In this document: positions 33,565 to 42,998 of the stretch, piece after piece | How the letters are laid out: each line of letters begins with the position of its first letter | Position numbering within the stretch: position 1 is the first letter of the stretch | Source: [Pseudopropionibacterium] massiliense | GTDB lineage: Bacteria > Actinomycetota > Actinomycetes > Propionibacteriales > Propionibacteriaceae | Assembly: GCF_900607225.1 (NCBI RefSeq) | Contig: NZ_LR027842.1 | Coordinates: 1,114,651-1,178,650, forward strand | Reading direction: 5' to 3' | DNA length: 64,000 bases | Translations under genes and position numbers: made by a program | Notes under the pieces: generated by a model | Seen by the model: the letters and a program-made list of their open reading frames with translations, nothing else | The model's database searches: none | What the model was told of the DNA's origin: nothing

Positions 33565-34668
33565 TCAGGCGATCCTGCGCAGGATGCCTTTCAGGTCGTC
33601 GGGCGAGGGCGGAACCGGGGTGGTCGTGGTGCAGCCGTCAGCGAGGGCCGCGGCCACCAGGTCGTCCTCGCCGCGACGCAGGTCGGACGGGTCGACCCCC
33701 AGGTCGCTCAGCCGCGACGGGATGCCCAGCCGCGACCTCAACCGCTCCACCGCCCCGATCAGCGACGTCACCGCCGCCCGGCCCCTCGCCGAGGGTTGCA
33801 GCAACCTGCCCAGGCGGGCGTAGCGTTCGGCGGCGCGGTCGCTGCGGGCGGCGTTGAACTCGATGACGTGCGGCAGCAGCAGCGCGTTCAACCGTCCGTG
33901 CGCGATCGGGTGGCGGCCGCCCAGCGCGTGCGCCAGCGAGTGGACGATACCCAGCCCGACGTTGTCGAAGGCCATCGCCGCCATGCAGGACGCGTTGTGC
34001 ATGTGGGAACGCGCCTCCAGGTCCTCGCCGTGGGTGTAGCAGCGCTCCAGGTTCCCGAACACCAGCTCGACGGCCTTCTCCGCCAGCGCGTCGGAGAAGT
34101 CGCAGGCCTCCAGGGCCACATAGGCCTCGGTGGCGTGGGTGAGCACGTCCATGCCGGAGTCGGCGGTGATGTGCGGCGGCACCCCGACCACGGCCTCCGG
34201 GTCCAGAATGGCCAACCCCGCCACCAGCTCGCTGGAGGCGATCGGGACCTTCGTGTGCGTCTGCTCGTCGGTGACCACGGCAAACGACGTCACCTCCGAA
34301 CCCGACCCGCTGGTGGTGGGGATCGCGACGATCCCCTCCGGCGCCCCAAACCCGGCGTCGAGGGCGGCCTTGTGCATCACCTTCGCGGCATCCATCACCG
34401 ACCCGCCACCGTAGGCTACGACCACGTCGGGCCCGGACTGCAGGTAGACCGACACCCCGGCGCCGATCTCGGAGGTGCTGGGGTTCGGTTTCACACCCGT
34501 GAAGGTCGTCACCCGCTCACCGAGCCTGTCGACCACCTTCCGGTACACCCCGGTGGTGGCCAGGAAGTCGTCGGTCACCAGGAAAACCGGCCTCCCGCGG
34601 AACTCGTCGAGCGCCTCCAATGCCTCCGCGCCCAGCCTCACCCTGGTGGCCAGCCGGAACTCCCTCAT
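33565..34668 (-). CDS. pduQ: Iron-containing alcohol dehydrogenase, 1-propanol dehydrogenase of the pdu pathway
   Basis: PduQ reduces propionaldehyde to 1-propanol and regenerates NAD+ for PduP inside the shell. The 367-residue group III dehydrogenase has the dinucleotide loop YGGGSVMDAAKV near residue 80, TTSGSGSEVTSF near 120, and the Fe ligands in the GMDVLTHATEAY, HALGGRHPIAHG region. ATG 34668 is preferred; a longer frame to 34791 adds low-complexity residues. The gene is the last of the leftward pdu genes (pduU-pduV-pocR-pduQ), 154 bp after pocR. Confidence 0.9.
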   Translation of the reverse strand: MREFRLATRVRLGAEALEALDEFRGRPVFLVTDDFLATTGVYRKVVDRLGERVTTFTGVKPNPSTSEIGAGVSVYLQSGPDVVVAYGGGSVMDAAKVMHKAALDAGFGAPEGIVAIPTTSGSGSEVTSFAVVTDEQTHTKVPIASSELVAGLAILDPEAVVGVPPHITADSGMDVLTHATEAYVALEACDFSDALAEKAVELVFGNLERCYTHGEDLEARSHMHNASCMAAMAFDNVGLGIVHSLAHALGGRHPIAHGRLNALLLPHVIEFNAARSDRAAERYARLGRLLQPSARGRAAVTSLIGAVERLRSRLGIPSRLSDLGVDPSDLRRGEDDLVAAALADGCTTTTPVPPSPDDLKGILRRIA

Positions 34669-34822
34669 GCCCTGCCCCTGTTCTCCTGTGTCTCTGTTTT
34701 GCTCCCCCTGACCGCGGGAATCGTTTCCCGCGGTTCGTCCGGCGCCTCCCATCCCGGTTTTCCCGCCTCGCTGGCGGCGCGGATCATCCAACGCAGAATG
34801 TGCACCGACGTGCGAGGCCTGG

Positions 34823-36175
34823 TCATGCCGCCCTCCCGGAATGTTCCCTGCGGTACTCGGACGGGGTCACCCCGATGTGTTTCTTGAACTGCCGCGAGAA
34901 ATAGTTCAGCGGCGTGAAATCCAGCTCCGCGGCGATCCTGAGCACCGGTTTGTCGGTGTGGATGAGCACGAACTTCGCGCGCTCCAGTCGTTTGGCGGTC
35001 ACGTAGTGGATGAAGCTGGAGCCGGTGCGTTCCTTGAACTTCCTCGCGAAATGCGACTCCGACCACATCAGGTAGGAGGCCGCCTTGTGCAGCGTCAGGA
35101 ACGACGACGGGTTCTTCTCGATCTCGTTCAGCAGCGTCGTCAGGTTGCGTTCCCCACCCCGGGATGCGGGTTCGAGGAGGTCGTGGACGCGGATCAGCAG
35201 TTTCTCGCAGTACACCTGGCACTCGTAGCGGTTCATCGGGCCGCGTCTGCGTCCCCGGTGGCGGGTGACGATCTGGGAGATGTCGCGCCCGAACTGCACG
35301 GCCTCGCTGGTGGCGATGCCTATCATCATGTCCTCGTACTCGGACAGCTCCTTCGGATCCACCTTCTGGCTCCAGCGCGGCAGCAGATGATCCAGGTAGT
35401 CGCCGAGCAGCTCCAGGTTCGCGGCCGCGTTGCCCTGCGCGACGTTGCGGGCCACCACCGGGGCCTCCAGCGAGATCCGTCGCTTCACCGACTCGACGGG
35501 GATCAGCGGCAGCGGTTTCCGGATGCCCGCCAGCAGCGGGGCGAGCGCCGCGTTGCCGCTGGGGTCCGGGATCCTACCGAGCCTGCCCAGCACCGTGCCC
35601 GCCACCGCGACGGCGAAATCCGCCTCGCCGAGCGTGGAGCCGAGTTTCGCGTTCGCCAGCCCGACGATCTCGTTGGCGGCGGCCTGCAGCTTGCCGAGGT
35701 CGACCACGGCCACCTGGTCCAGCAGCTTCGCGGTCTCCGAGTGTTCCAGCACCTCCGAGGCGCCCACGATCTGCTGAAGCTGCTGCTGCCCCTCGGTGAG
35801 CAGCACCTGCCCGGCCATCACCGCGCCCAGGTACTGCGCACCCCACATGATCGAAACGGAGAAATCCACCAGGCCCGCATGGCAACGGTAAACGACCGGA
35901 CGTCCCTCGATGGCGCTCTGCAGCCCGCCGTGAGCGTCGCAGCTGTAACACTTGGCGCGGATCGCGGGATCGCGACGCAGGTACTGACACAGGGTGCTGA
36001 ACCGCGACGCCTCCGTGACGGGACGGCCCATGGAGTCGACGGTGATCATCGCCAACCCGGTGGAGGTGGCGAAGTCGTCCTGGATGCGCTGCAACTCCTC
36101 GACATCGATGAGGTTGCGCAGATCGAGGGCGGCGGCCGCGTTACCCGCGGCGGGGTTCACGATGAAGTCCGGCAC
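34823..36175 (-). CDS. pocR: PocR-type AraC regulator of propanediol utilisation
   Basis: The 450-residue regulator has an N-terminal PocR sensory domain (about residues 18-180) with Cys-rich CYSCDAHGGLQ and YRCHAGLVDFSVSIM, a central linker, and a C-terminal AraC double helix-turn-helix (SSFLTLHKAASYLMWSESHFARKFKERTG; VLRIAAELDFTPLNYFSRQF). PocR activates pdu and cobalamin genes in response to 1,2-propanediol. The GTG start at 36175 follows AGGAGGT and overlaps the pduV 3' end by 19 bp. Its likely target is the direct repeats at 37036-37062. Confidence 0.92.
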   Translation of the reverse strand: MPDFIVNPAAGNAAAALDLRNLIDVEELQRIQDDFATSTGLAMITVDSMGRPVTEASRFSTLCQYLRRDPAIRAKCYSCDAHGGLQSAIEGRPVVYRCHAGLVDFSVSIMWGAQYLGAVMAGQVLLTEGQQQLQQIVGASEVLEHSETAKLLDQVAVVDLGKLQAAANEIVGLANAKLGSTLGEADFAVAVAGTVLGRLGRIPDPSGNAALAPLLAGIRKPLPLIPVESVKRRISLEAPVVARNVAQGNAAANLELLGDYLDHLLPRWSQKVDPKELSEYEDMMIGIATSEAVQFGRDISQIVTRHRGRRRGPMNRYECQVYCEKLLIRVHDLLEPASRGGERNLTTLLNEIEKNPSSFLTLHKAASYLMWSESHFARKFKERTGSSFIHYVTAKRLERAKFVLIHTDKPVLRIAAELDFTPLNYFSRQFKKHIGVTPSEYRREHSGRAA

Positions 36176-36594
36176 AGCACCTCCTGAACGCGTTTGAATC
36201 CCTTGCCCGTCACCGAGTCGACGGCCACGATCTGGTGGGCCCCGGCCCGCGCCAGGTGGTCGACGGCGTCGTGGACCTGCGCCTCGGTGGCCACCCCGGC
36301 GTGGGTGACGACCCCCAGCACCTCGCGGTTGAAGGTGGTGGCGAACCCCGGCGGGAAACGGGTCTCGTCGCTGGTGGCGGACTGCACCAGCACCACCACG
36401 TCGACGTCGTAGGAGGCCAGCATGAGGGCGTGTTTGTAGCGCCCCACCTCCAGGTACTCGCCGGGGGTGTCAATGGCGGAGGCGAAGGTCTCGATGGCCT
36501 GGGTTTTTGCATATTCGATGGGCAGCCCCTGGAGGCGCTGCCTGAACGTCGTCTTGCCGGCTCCGATGCTGCCGACCAGCAGGATCGACCTCAT
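36157..36594 (-). CDS. pduV: PduV/EutP-type small GTPase-like protein
   Basis: The 145-residue P-loop protein has Walker A GSIGAGKTTF at residues 8-17, the DTPGEYLE switch near 42 and VTGKGF near the end. PduV/EutP proteins associate with microcompartments and may guide positioning or act as acetate-kinase-like enzymes in the Eut case. It is co-transcribed with pduU (8-bp gap) and overlaps pocR. Confidence 0.9.
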   Translation of the reverse strand: MRSILLVGSIGAGKTTFRQRLQGLPIEYAKTQAIETFASAIDTPGEYLEVGRYKHALMLASYDVDVVVLVQSATSDETRFPPGFATTFNREVLGVVTHAGVATEAQVHDAVDHLARAGAHQIVAVDSVTGKGFKRVQEVLCRTSS

Positions 36595-36602
36595 GTCCTA
36601 CG

Positions 36603-36956
36603 TCACGTCCTAGTCAACGGTGCGGGGGTGAACCCGAGAATGGCCTGGAGGGTGGTGACGATCCCCGTGACGGAGGATTCGACGTCGGCCAGCCGGCCGG
36701 TGATGAGCAACGACCCGGAGAAGCGATCGACGAATGCCAACTCGACTCCCGCCGACTTGGTGGCGATGTCGGCGGCGATCACGGCGGCCTCGCCCGGCGT
36801 GATGGTCAGCACCCCGATGGCCCCACTGCTGCCCGCGGGCAGGCCGATCTTCGGGTACAGGTGCGGATCGGGATTGGCTATCACGTGGGCGAGCGTGACC
36901 TGCTTGCCGGGCACGAACTCCTGGATGATACGTGTCTTGTCGGTCAGCTCGGTCAT
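36603..36956 (-). CDS. pduU: Microcompartment shell protein PduU/EutS (circularly permuted BMC-H)
   Basis: The 117-residue protein begins TDKTRIIQEFVPGKQVTLAH, the beta-barrel-forming N-terminus of PduU/EutS, followed by the permuted BMC fold (IGVLTITPGEAAVIAADIA, ELAFVDRFSGSLLITG). The hexamer facet has a capped pore. The start at ATG 36956 matches the family length (116 aa). The gene is transcribed divergently from pduA. Confidence 0.93.
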   Translation of the reverse strand: MTELTDKTRIIQEFVPGKQVTLAHVIANPDPHLYPKIGLPAGSSGAIGVLTITPGEAAVIAADIATKSAGVELAFVDRFSGSLLITGRLADVESSVTGIVTTLQAILGFTPAPLTRT

Positions 36957-37035
36957 CAATCGCTCCTCTGGGATGTCCTCACGATAGGACCACTTCGTGC
37001 AGGGTTCAATGTTGCGCACGACCCCGGAGCAAGAA

Positions 37036-37081
37036 TGTGTAACAACCGGGAGAAACTGTGTATCCGAACCGGCCCTATGGT
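37036..37081 (+). promoter_or_regulatory. Candidate PocR operator and pduA promoter
   Basis: Two direct TGTGTA repeats (37036-37041 and 37057-37062) are exactly 21 bp apart, the two-turn spacing used by AraC-family activators. The second lies 13 bp before a -10-like TATGGT (37076-37081) and overlaps the expected -35 position, which itself has no good consensus, as expected for an activated promoter. Confidence 0.5.
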
Positions 37082-37086
37082 GGCGA

Positions 37087-37105
37087 AGGCAGGTCCAAAC
37101 TGCCT
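37087..37105 (+). promoter_or_regulatory. Leader hairpin upstream of pduA
   Basis: AGGCAG-GTCCAAA-CTGCCT forms a 6-bp stem in the untranslated leader about 30 bp before the pduA start. The role is unknown. Confidence 0.35.
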
Positions 37106-37135
37106 GTCGCTAGGAGTAACGACGAAGGAGTCAGC

Positions 37136-37414
37136 ATGCAGGAAGCGCTCGGAATGGTCGAGACGAAGGGCTATGTCGGAGCGGTTGAAGCCGCCGACGC
37201 CATGGTCAAGTCCGCAAATGTGTCCCTGGTGGGCAGCGAGAAGATCGGTGCCGGCTACGTGACCGTGCTGGTGCGCGGCGACGTCGGCGCGGTCAAGGCC
37301 GCCACCGACGCGGGCGCCTCGGCGGCGGAGCGGGTGGGTGAGCTCATCAGCGTCCACGTGATCCCGCGCCCCCACAACGACGTCGAGAAGATCCTCCCCG
37401 CCCAGGCCAAGTAG
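37136..37414 (+). CDS. pduA: Microcompartment hexameric shell protein PduA
   Basis: The 92-residue single-BMC-domain protein ([55 protein letters not shown]) forms hexagonal facet tiles with a central pore that passes propanediol. First gene of the rightward pdu operon, with ribosome site GAAGGAG. PduJ at 43932 is nearly identical. Confidence 0.95.
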   Translation: MQEALGMVETKGYVGAVEAADAMVKSANVSLVGSEKIGAGYVTVLVRGDVGAVKAATDAGASAAERVGELISVHVIPRPHNDVEKILPAQAK

Positions 37415-37425
37415 GAGAGTGAACA

Positions 37426-38232
37426 ATGTCTGAGGAACTGATCAACAAGGTCCTGGCCGAGGTGGTCAAGAAGATGGGTGGCGACGCCCCCGCGCCGTCC
37501 GCTGCTCCCGCACCCGCCCCCACGCCCGCGGCCGGGGCCCTGCCCTGCGTGACCGAGTTCGTCGGCACCAATGTCCTGGGCGACACCATCGGCATGGTCA
37601 TCGCAAACGTCGACCCGAAGCTGCGCGCGATGATGAAACTGGAGAAGGACTTCCGCTCCATCGGGATCCTCGGTGCCCGCACCGGCGCCGGCCCGCACAT
37701 CTTCGCCGCCGACGAGGCCGTCAAGGCCACCAACTCCGAGATCCTCACCATCGAGCTGCCCCGCGACACCAAGGGCGGCGCCGGCCACGGTTCGCTGATC
37801 ATCTTCGGCGCCGAGGACGTCTCCGACGCCCGCCGCGCCGTCGAGGTGGCCCTCGGCGAACTGGACCGCACCTTCGGCGACGTCTACGGCAACGACGCGG
37901 GGCACCTGGAGTTCCAGTACACCGCCCGCGCCTCCTACGCCCTCAACAAGGCGTTCGGGGCCCCGATCGGCAAGGCCTTCGGCATCACCGTCGGCGCCCC
38001 CGCCGGGATCGGTGTCGTCCTGGCCGACACCGCCGTCAAGGCCGCCACCGTCGACGTCATCGGCTACGCCAGCCCCGGCGGCGGAACCAGCTACTCCAAC
38101 GAGGTCATCTCCTTCCTGAGCGGCGACTCGGGTGCCGTCCGGCAGGCCATCATCGCCGCCCGCGAGGTGGGCATCCCCCTCCTCGGTTCGCTCGGCGCCA
38201 CACCCGAATCCACCACGACCCCCTACATCTGA
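37426..38232 (+). CDS. pduB: Microcompartment trimeric (tandem BMC) shell protein PduB
   Basis: The 268-residue protein has two BMC domains in tandem (about 40-150 and 150-260) preceded by an amphipathic helix (MSEELINKVLAEVVKKMG) and an Ala/Pro linker. In PduB the N-terminal helix anchors the enzyme core to the shell. It forms pseudohexameric trimers with a gated pore. Confidence 0.94.
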   Translation: MSEELINKVLAEVVKKMGGDAPAPSAAPAPAPTPAAGALPCVTEFVGTNVLGDTIGMVIANVDPKLRAMMKLEKDFRSIGILGARTGAGPHIFAADEAVKATNSEILTIELPRDTKGGAGHGSLIIFGAEDVSDARRAVEVALGELDRTFGDVYGNDAGHLEFQYTARASYALNKAFGAPIGKAFGITVGAPAGIGVVLADTAVKAATVDVIGYASPGGGTSYSNEVISFLSGDSGAVRQAIIAAREVGIPLLGSLGATPESTTTPYI

Positions 38233-38243
38233 GGACCGATCTG

Positions 38244-39905
38244 ATGCGTTCCAAGAGGTTTGAGGCGCTCGACGCGCGCCCCGTGAACCAGGACGGGTTC
38301 GTCAGCGAATGGCCAGAGGTTGGCCTGATCGCCATGGACTCCCCCAACGATCCGAAACCGTCGATCACACTGACCAACGGGCTCGTGACCGAACTCGACG
38401 GCAAGACCCGCGACCAGTTCGACATGATCGACACCTTCGTCGCCGACTACGGCATCAACCTGGAGCTGGCGGAGAAGGCCATGGCCATCGACTCCCTCCA
38501 GGTGGCCCGCATGCTGTGCGACATCAACGTGCCCCGCACCGAGATCATCCCGCTCACCACCGCCATGACCCCGGCGAAACTCACCGAGGTCGTCAGCAAC
38601 ATGAGCGTGCTGGAGATGATGATGGCGGTCACGAAGCTGCGTGCCCGCAAACAGCCCGCCAACCAGTGCCACGTCACCAACGTCGCCGACAACCCCGTGC
38701 AGATCGCCGCCGACTCCGCCGAGGCCGCGCTGCGCGGTTTCGCCGAGCAGGAAACCACCGTCGGCGTGGTCCGCTACGCCCCCTTCAACGCGCTGTCGCT
38801 GCTGGTCGGCGCCCAGACGGGACGCCCCGGCATCCTCACCCAGTGCGCGGTCGAGGAGGCCACGGAGCTGCAGCTCGGCATGCGCGGGCTGACCGCCTAC
38901 GCCGAGACCGTGTCCGTCTACGGCACCGAGGCGGTGTTCATGGACGGCGACGACACCCCCTGGTCGAAGGCGTTCCTGGCCTCCAGCTACGCCTCCCGCG
39001 GCCTGAAGATGCGCTTCACCTCCGGCACCGGATCCGAGGTGCAGATGGGCTACGCCGAGGGCAAGTCCATGCTGTACCTGGAGGCGCGTTGCCTGTTCGT
39101 GACGAAGGCAGCCGGGTCGCAGGGCACCCAGAACGGTTCCGTCAGCTGCATCGGTGTGCCCGCGGGCGTGCCCGGCGGGATCCGCGCCGTGCTGGCCGAG
39201 AACCTGATCGCCACCATGCTGGATCTCGAATGCGCCTCCAGCAACGACCAGACCTTCACCCACTCCGATCTGCGCCGGGTGTCGCGGTCGCTGATGCAGT
39301 TCGTGCCCGGCACCGACTTCATCTGCTCCGGCTACTCCTCCACCCCGAACAAGGACAACATGTTCGCGGGCTCCAACTGGGATGCCGAGGACTTCGACGA
39401 CTGGAACATCATCCAGCGCGACCTGCGCGTCGACGGCGGCCTCACCCCCGTGCTGGAGGAGGACGTCATCGCGGTGCGCCGCAAGGCCGCCCGCGCCCTG
39501 CAGGCCGTCTTCGACGAGCTGGGGCTGCCGGCCATCACCGACGCCGAGGTGGAGGCCGCCACCTACGCCCACAGCTCCGACGACATGCCCAAACGCAACG
39601 TCGTCGAGGACCTGAAGGCCGCCGAGGACATGATGAACCGTGAGGTCACCGGCGTGGACGTGGCCAAGGCGTTGTCGCGAGGCGGTTTCGAGGACGTCGC
39701 CGAGGCGGTGTTCAACCTGCTGAAGCGTCGCGTCGCGGGCGACTACCTGCACACCTCCGCGATCTTCGACGCCGACTTCAACGTGATCTCGGCCGTGAAC
39801 TCGCCCAACGACTACCACGGCCCGCAGACCGGCTACCAGATCGACGACGAGCGGTGGAACCAGATCAAGACCATTCGTCAGGCCATCAGCCCCGAGAGCA
39901 TCTGA
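38244..39905 (+). CDS. pduC: Adenosylcobalamin-dependent propanediol/glycerol dehydratase, large subunit
   Basis: The 553-residue TIM-barrel subunit holds the substrate and B12 above the barrel. The start MRSKRFEALDARPVNQDGFV and blocks SSNDQTFTHSDLRR and SGYSSTPNKDNMFAGSNWDAEDFDDW are diagnostic. With PduD and PduE it converts 1,2-propanediol to propionaldehyde by a radical mechanism. It lies 11 bp after pduB. Confidence 0.97.
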   Translation: MRSKRFEALDARPVNQDGFVSEWPEVGLIAMDSPNDPKPSITLTNGLVTELDGKTRDQFDMIDTFVADYGINLELAEKAMAIDSLQVARMLCDINVPRTEIIPLTTAMTPAKLTEVVSNMSVLEMMMAVTKLRARKQPANQCHVTNVADNPVQIAADSAEAALRGFAEQETTVGVVRYAPFNALSLLVGAQTGRPGILTQCAVEEATELQLGMRGLTAYAETVSVYGTEAVFMDGDDTPWSKAFLASSYASRGLKMRFTSGTGSEVQMGYAEGKSMLYLEARCLFVTKAAGSQGTQNGSVSCIGVPAGVPGGIRAVLAENLIATMLDLECASSNDQTFTHSDLRRVSRSLMQFVPGTDFICSGYSSTPNKDNMFAGSNWDAEDFDDWNIIQRDLRVDGGLTPVLEEDVIAVRRKAARALQAVFDELGLPAITDAEVEAATYAHSSDDMPKRNVVEDLKAAEDMMNREVTGVDVAKALSRGGFEDVAEAVFNLLKRRVAGDYLHTSAIFDADFNVISAVNSPNDYHGPQTGYQIDDERWNQIKTIRQAISPESI

Positions 39906-39913
39906 GGTGAGCC

Positions 39914-40603
39914 ATGAGCATTGATGTGAACACCCTCAAGCAGATCATCGCGCAGGTGGTCCAGGAGATGACCGCCGAGGATTCGGCCGCCACCCCGCCG
40001 GCCGCCGAACCCGCCGCCTCGGGTGGTACCGCGACGATGACCGCGACGGCCGCCGGGAAACTCACCCTGGCCGAGACCGGCCCCGCGGAGCGCGGCTCCG
40101 ACCCGAAGGAGGTCGTGGTCGCGGTTTCCCCGGCGTTCAGCACCCTGATCCACGAGACCATCATCGGCCTGCCCCACGCCGCCGTCCTCAAGGAGATCGC
40201 CGCGGGCATCGAGGAGGAGGGCCTCAAGTGCCGGTTCGTGAAGGTCTACAAGAGCGCCGACGTCGGTTTCATCGCCCACCAGGCGGCGAAGCTGTCGGGT
40301 TCCGGCATCGGGATCGGCATCCAGTCGCGCGGCACCACGGTCATCCACCAGAAGGACCTGCCGCCGCTCAGCAACGTGGAGCTGTTCAGCCAGTCCCCGC
40401 TGATCGACCTGGAGACCTTCCGCGCCATCGGCAAGAACGCGGCCAAGTACGCCAAGGGCGAGTCGCCGCAGCCCGTGCCGATCCGCAACGACCAGATGGC
40501 CCGCCCCAAGTACCAGGCCATCGCGGCCCTGCTGCACAACAAGGAAACCGCCCAGTGCGACCTGGCCAAGAAGCCCCAGGCGCTGCGGGTCAGCACCGCC
40601 TAG
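39914..40603 (+). CDS. pduD: Propanediol dehydratase medium subunit
   Basis: The 229-residue protein has an N-terminal amphipathic encapsulation helix ([19 protein letters not shown]) and an Ala/Pro linker to about residue 40, then the B12-contacting fold ([39 protein letters not shown]). The N-terminal peptide is what targets the dehydratase into the shell in Salmonella. Confidence 0.96.
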   Translation: MSIDVNTLKQIIAQVVQEMTAEDSAATPPAAEPAASGGTATMTATAAGKLTLAETGPAERGSDPKEVVVAVSPAFSTLIHETIIGLPHAAVLKEIAAGIEEEGLKCRFVKVYKSADVGFIAHQAAKLSGSGIGIGIQSRGTTVIHQKDLPPLSNVELFSQSPLIDLETFRAIGKNAAKYAKGESPQPVPIRNDQMARPKYQAIAALLHNKETAQCDLAKKPQALRVSTA

Positions 40604-40613
40604 GAGAGTCACC

Positions 40614-41156
40614 ATGGATCAGGAACAACTCATCCGACAGATCATGTCGGAGGTCATGAAGTCCCTCGGGAACGACTCCGTGTCCTTCGCCAAGAACGCC
40701 CCGGTGCCCGCCGCCCCGGCCCAGGTCCCCGCCGCGGGGACCCGCCGGATCGGACGCGACGAGTACCCGCTGGCCGAGAAACACCCGGAGCTGGTGAGAA
40801 CCAACACCGGCAAGGCCCTCGACGAACTCACCTTCGAGGACGTCAAGTCGGGGAAGCTGAGCCCCCTCGACTTCCGCATCTCCTCGGAGACCCTGGAGCT
40901 CCAGGCCCAGGTGGCCGACGCCGACGGACGCCAGACCCTGGCCCGCAACCTGCGCCGCGCCGCCGAGCTGGTGGCCGTGCCGGATGCCCGGCTGCTGGAG
41001 ATCTACAACGCGCTGCGGCCGTACCGCTCCACCAAGGCGGAGCTGTACGAGATCGCCGACGAGCTGGAGGGCCAGTACGGCGCGAAGGTGAGCGCCGGTT
41101 TCGTCCGTGAGGCCGCTGACGTCTACGAGGCCCGCGGAAGGCTGCGCGAGGACTGA
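40614..41156 (+). CDS. pduE: Propanediol dehydratase small subunit
   Basis: The 180-residue protein has an N-terminal helix MDQEQLIRQIMSEVMKSLG of encapsulation-peptide type, a linker, and the conserved subunit body (EYPLAEKHPELVRTNTGKAL, PLDFRISSETLELQA). It completes the (alpha-beta-gamma)2 dehydratase. Confidence 0.96.
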   Translation: MDQEQLIRQIMSEVMKSLGNDSVSFAKNAPVPAAPAQVPAAGTRRIGRDEYPLAEKHPELVRTNTGKALDELTFEDVKSGKLSPLDFRISSETLELQAQVADADGRQTLARNLRRAAELVAVPDARLLEIYNALRPYRSTKAELYEIADELEGQYGAKVSAGFVREAADVYEARGRLRED

Positions 41157-41183
41157 GAGACACGAGACGAGGAGATGAGGACG

Positions 41184-42998
41184 ATGGCGAAACTGATTGC
41201 CGGCATCGACATCGGCAACGCGACCACCGAGGTGGCGCTCGCCGAGATCGGTGATGCCGGCGGGCAGGTGGACTTCCTGTCCAGCGCCATCGTCCCCACC
41301 ACCGGCATCAAGGGAACCAGCGCCAACATCCGTGGCCTGTTCCGTTCCCTCACCGAGGCCCTCACCAGGGCGGGGCGCCGCATCGAGGACCTCGACTCCA
41401 TCCGCATCAACGAGGCCGCCCCCGTGATCGGCGACGTCGCGATGGAGACCATCACCGAGACGATCATCACCGAGTCCACGATGATCGGACACAATCCCTC
41501 CACCCCGGGCGGCCTCGGCATCGGGGTGGGAACCACCATCGCCCTCGACGCGCTGCCGGAGGCCCCCGCCGGGCGGCCCTACATCGTCGTGGCACCCCGC
41601 ACCACCCCCTACGACCAGATCGCGGCCCGGCTGAATGCCGTCGCCGAGCGCCTGGAGATCACCGGCGCGATCCTGCAGGCCGACGACGGCGTGCTGGTCC
41701 ACAACCGCCTGACCCGCAAGATCCCCATCGTCGACGAGGTGCGCCTGATCGAGAAGGTTCCCCTCGGGATGCTGGCCGCCATCGAGGTGGCCGACGTCGG
41801 GCGCATCGTCGAGACCCTGTCCAACCCGTTCGGCATCGCGACCCTCTTCGGCCTGGAGTCCGACGACACCCGCTCCGTGGTGCCGCTGGCCCGTTCCCTG
41901 GTGGGCAACCGTTCCGCCGTGGTCATCAAGACCCCGGAGGGCGACGTGCAGGAACGCCGCATCCCCGCGGGCCGCCTCACCTTCCACGGCACCAACACCC
42001 TCGACGTCGACGTCGACCTGGGTGCCGCCGAGATCATGGACGTCGCCTCCCGGATCCGCAACCTCGCCGACATCACGGGCGAGCCCGGCACCAACGTCGG
42101 CGGCATGATGGAGAAGGTGCGCGTGACCATGGGGCAGCTGACGAACCAGCACCCCCGCGACATCCGCATCACCGACCTGCTCGCCGTCGACACCCGGGTG
42201 CCGCAGCAGGTGGCGGGCGGCATCGCCAACGAGTTCTCGATGGAGGCCGCCGTCGGTATCGCCGTGATGGTCAGGACCGACCGCCTCCAGATGGAACGGA
42301 TCGCCTCCGAGCTGGCCGCCGAGATCGGCGTGCCCGTGGAGGTCGGCGGTGTGGAGGCCGACATGGCCATCCGCGGCGCGCTCACCACCCCCGGGACGGC
42401 CGCCCCCATCGCGATCCTCGACATGGGCGCCGGCTCCACCGACGCCTCCGTCATGCGCCCCGACGGCACCGGCACCTCGATTCACCTGGCCGGTGCCGGG
42501 AACATGGTGACCCTCATGATCCAGTCCGAACTCGGCCTCGACTCCTTCGACCTGGCCGAGGACATCAAACGCCACCCACTGGCGAAGGTGGAGTCGGTGT
42601 TCAACATCCGCCACGAGGACGGCACCGTGCAGTTCTTCGAGGATCCGCTGCCCGGGCACGTCTACGCCCGCACCGTGGTGCTCAAACCCGACGGCATGGT
42701 GCCCCTCGACGTGGACCTGCCCGTCGAGACCATCCGCCAGGTCCGCATCCGCGCCAAGGAGCAGGTCTTCGTCACCAACGCGATCCGCGCCCTGCAGCGC
42801 GTCTCCCCCACCTCGGAGGTGCGCGGCATCGACTTCGTGGTGCTCGTCGGCGGCTCCGCCCTGGACTTCGAGATCCCGCAGCTGGTCACCCGGGCCCTGG
42901 CCGACTACCGGGTGGTGGCCGGGCGCGCCAACATCCGCGGCACGGAGGGTCCCCGCAACGCCGTCGCAACCGGCCTGGTGCTGGGGGGTGCGTCGTGA
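41184..42998 (+). CDS. pduG: Diol dehydratase reactivase large subunit
   Basis: The 604-residue ATPase of the DdrA type releases damaged cobalamin from inactivated dehydratase. It has an actin-like N-terminus (IAGIDIGNATTEVALAE) and a second phosphate-binding motif (AILDMGAGSTDAS). ATG 41184 has GAGGAG 9 bp upstream; ATG 41175 abuts that site and is unlikely. It overlaps pduH by 4 bp. Confidence 0.96.
   Translation: MAKLIAGIDIGNATTEVALAEIGDAGGQVDFLSSAIVPTTGIKGTSANIRGLFRSLTEALTRAGRRIEDLDSIRINEAAPVIGDVAMETITETIITESTMIGHNPSTPGGLGIGVGTTIALDALPEAPAGRPYIVVAPRTTPYDQIAARLNAVAERLEITGAILQADDGVLVHNRLTRKIPIVDEVRLIEKVPLGMLAAIEVADVGRIVETLSNPFGIATLFGLESDDTRSVVPLARSLVGNRSAVVIKTPEGDVQERRIPAGRLTFHGTNTLDVDVDLGAAEIMDVASRIRNLADITGEPGTNVGGMMEKVRVTMGQLTNQHPRDIRITDLLAVDTRVPQQVAGGIANEFSMEAAVGIAVMVRTDRLQMERIASELAAEIGVPVEVGGVEADMAIRGALTTPGTAAPIAILDMGAGSTDASVMRPDGTGTSIHLAGAGNMVTLMIQSELGLDSFDLAEDIKRHPLAKVESVFNIRHEDGTVQFFEDPLPGHVYARTVVLKPDGMVPLDVDLPVETIRQVRIRAKEQVFVTNAIRALQRVSPTSEVRGIDFVVLVGGSALDFEIPQLVTRALADYRVVAGRANIRGTEGPRNAVATGLVLGGAS

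Noticed and set aside
34669-34791. 41-residue N-terminal extension of PduQ as an encapsulation peptide
   Set aside because: The residues are Gly/Arg-rich and low complexity, not an amphipathic helix, and no ribosome site supports the earlier start.
36957-37135. Cobalamin riboswitch before pduA
   Set aside because: No B12-box-like core or multi-helix fold is seen in the 180-bp divergent region; only one small hairpin and AraC-type direct repeats are visible.
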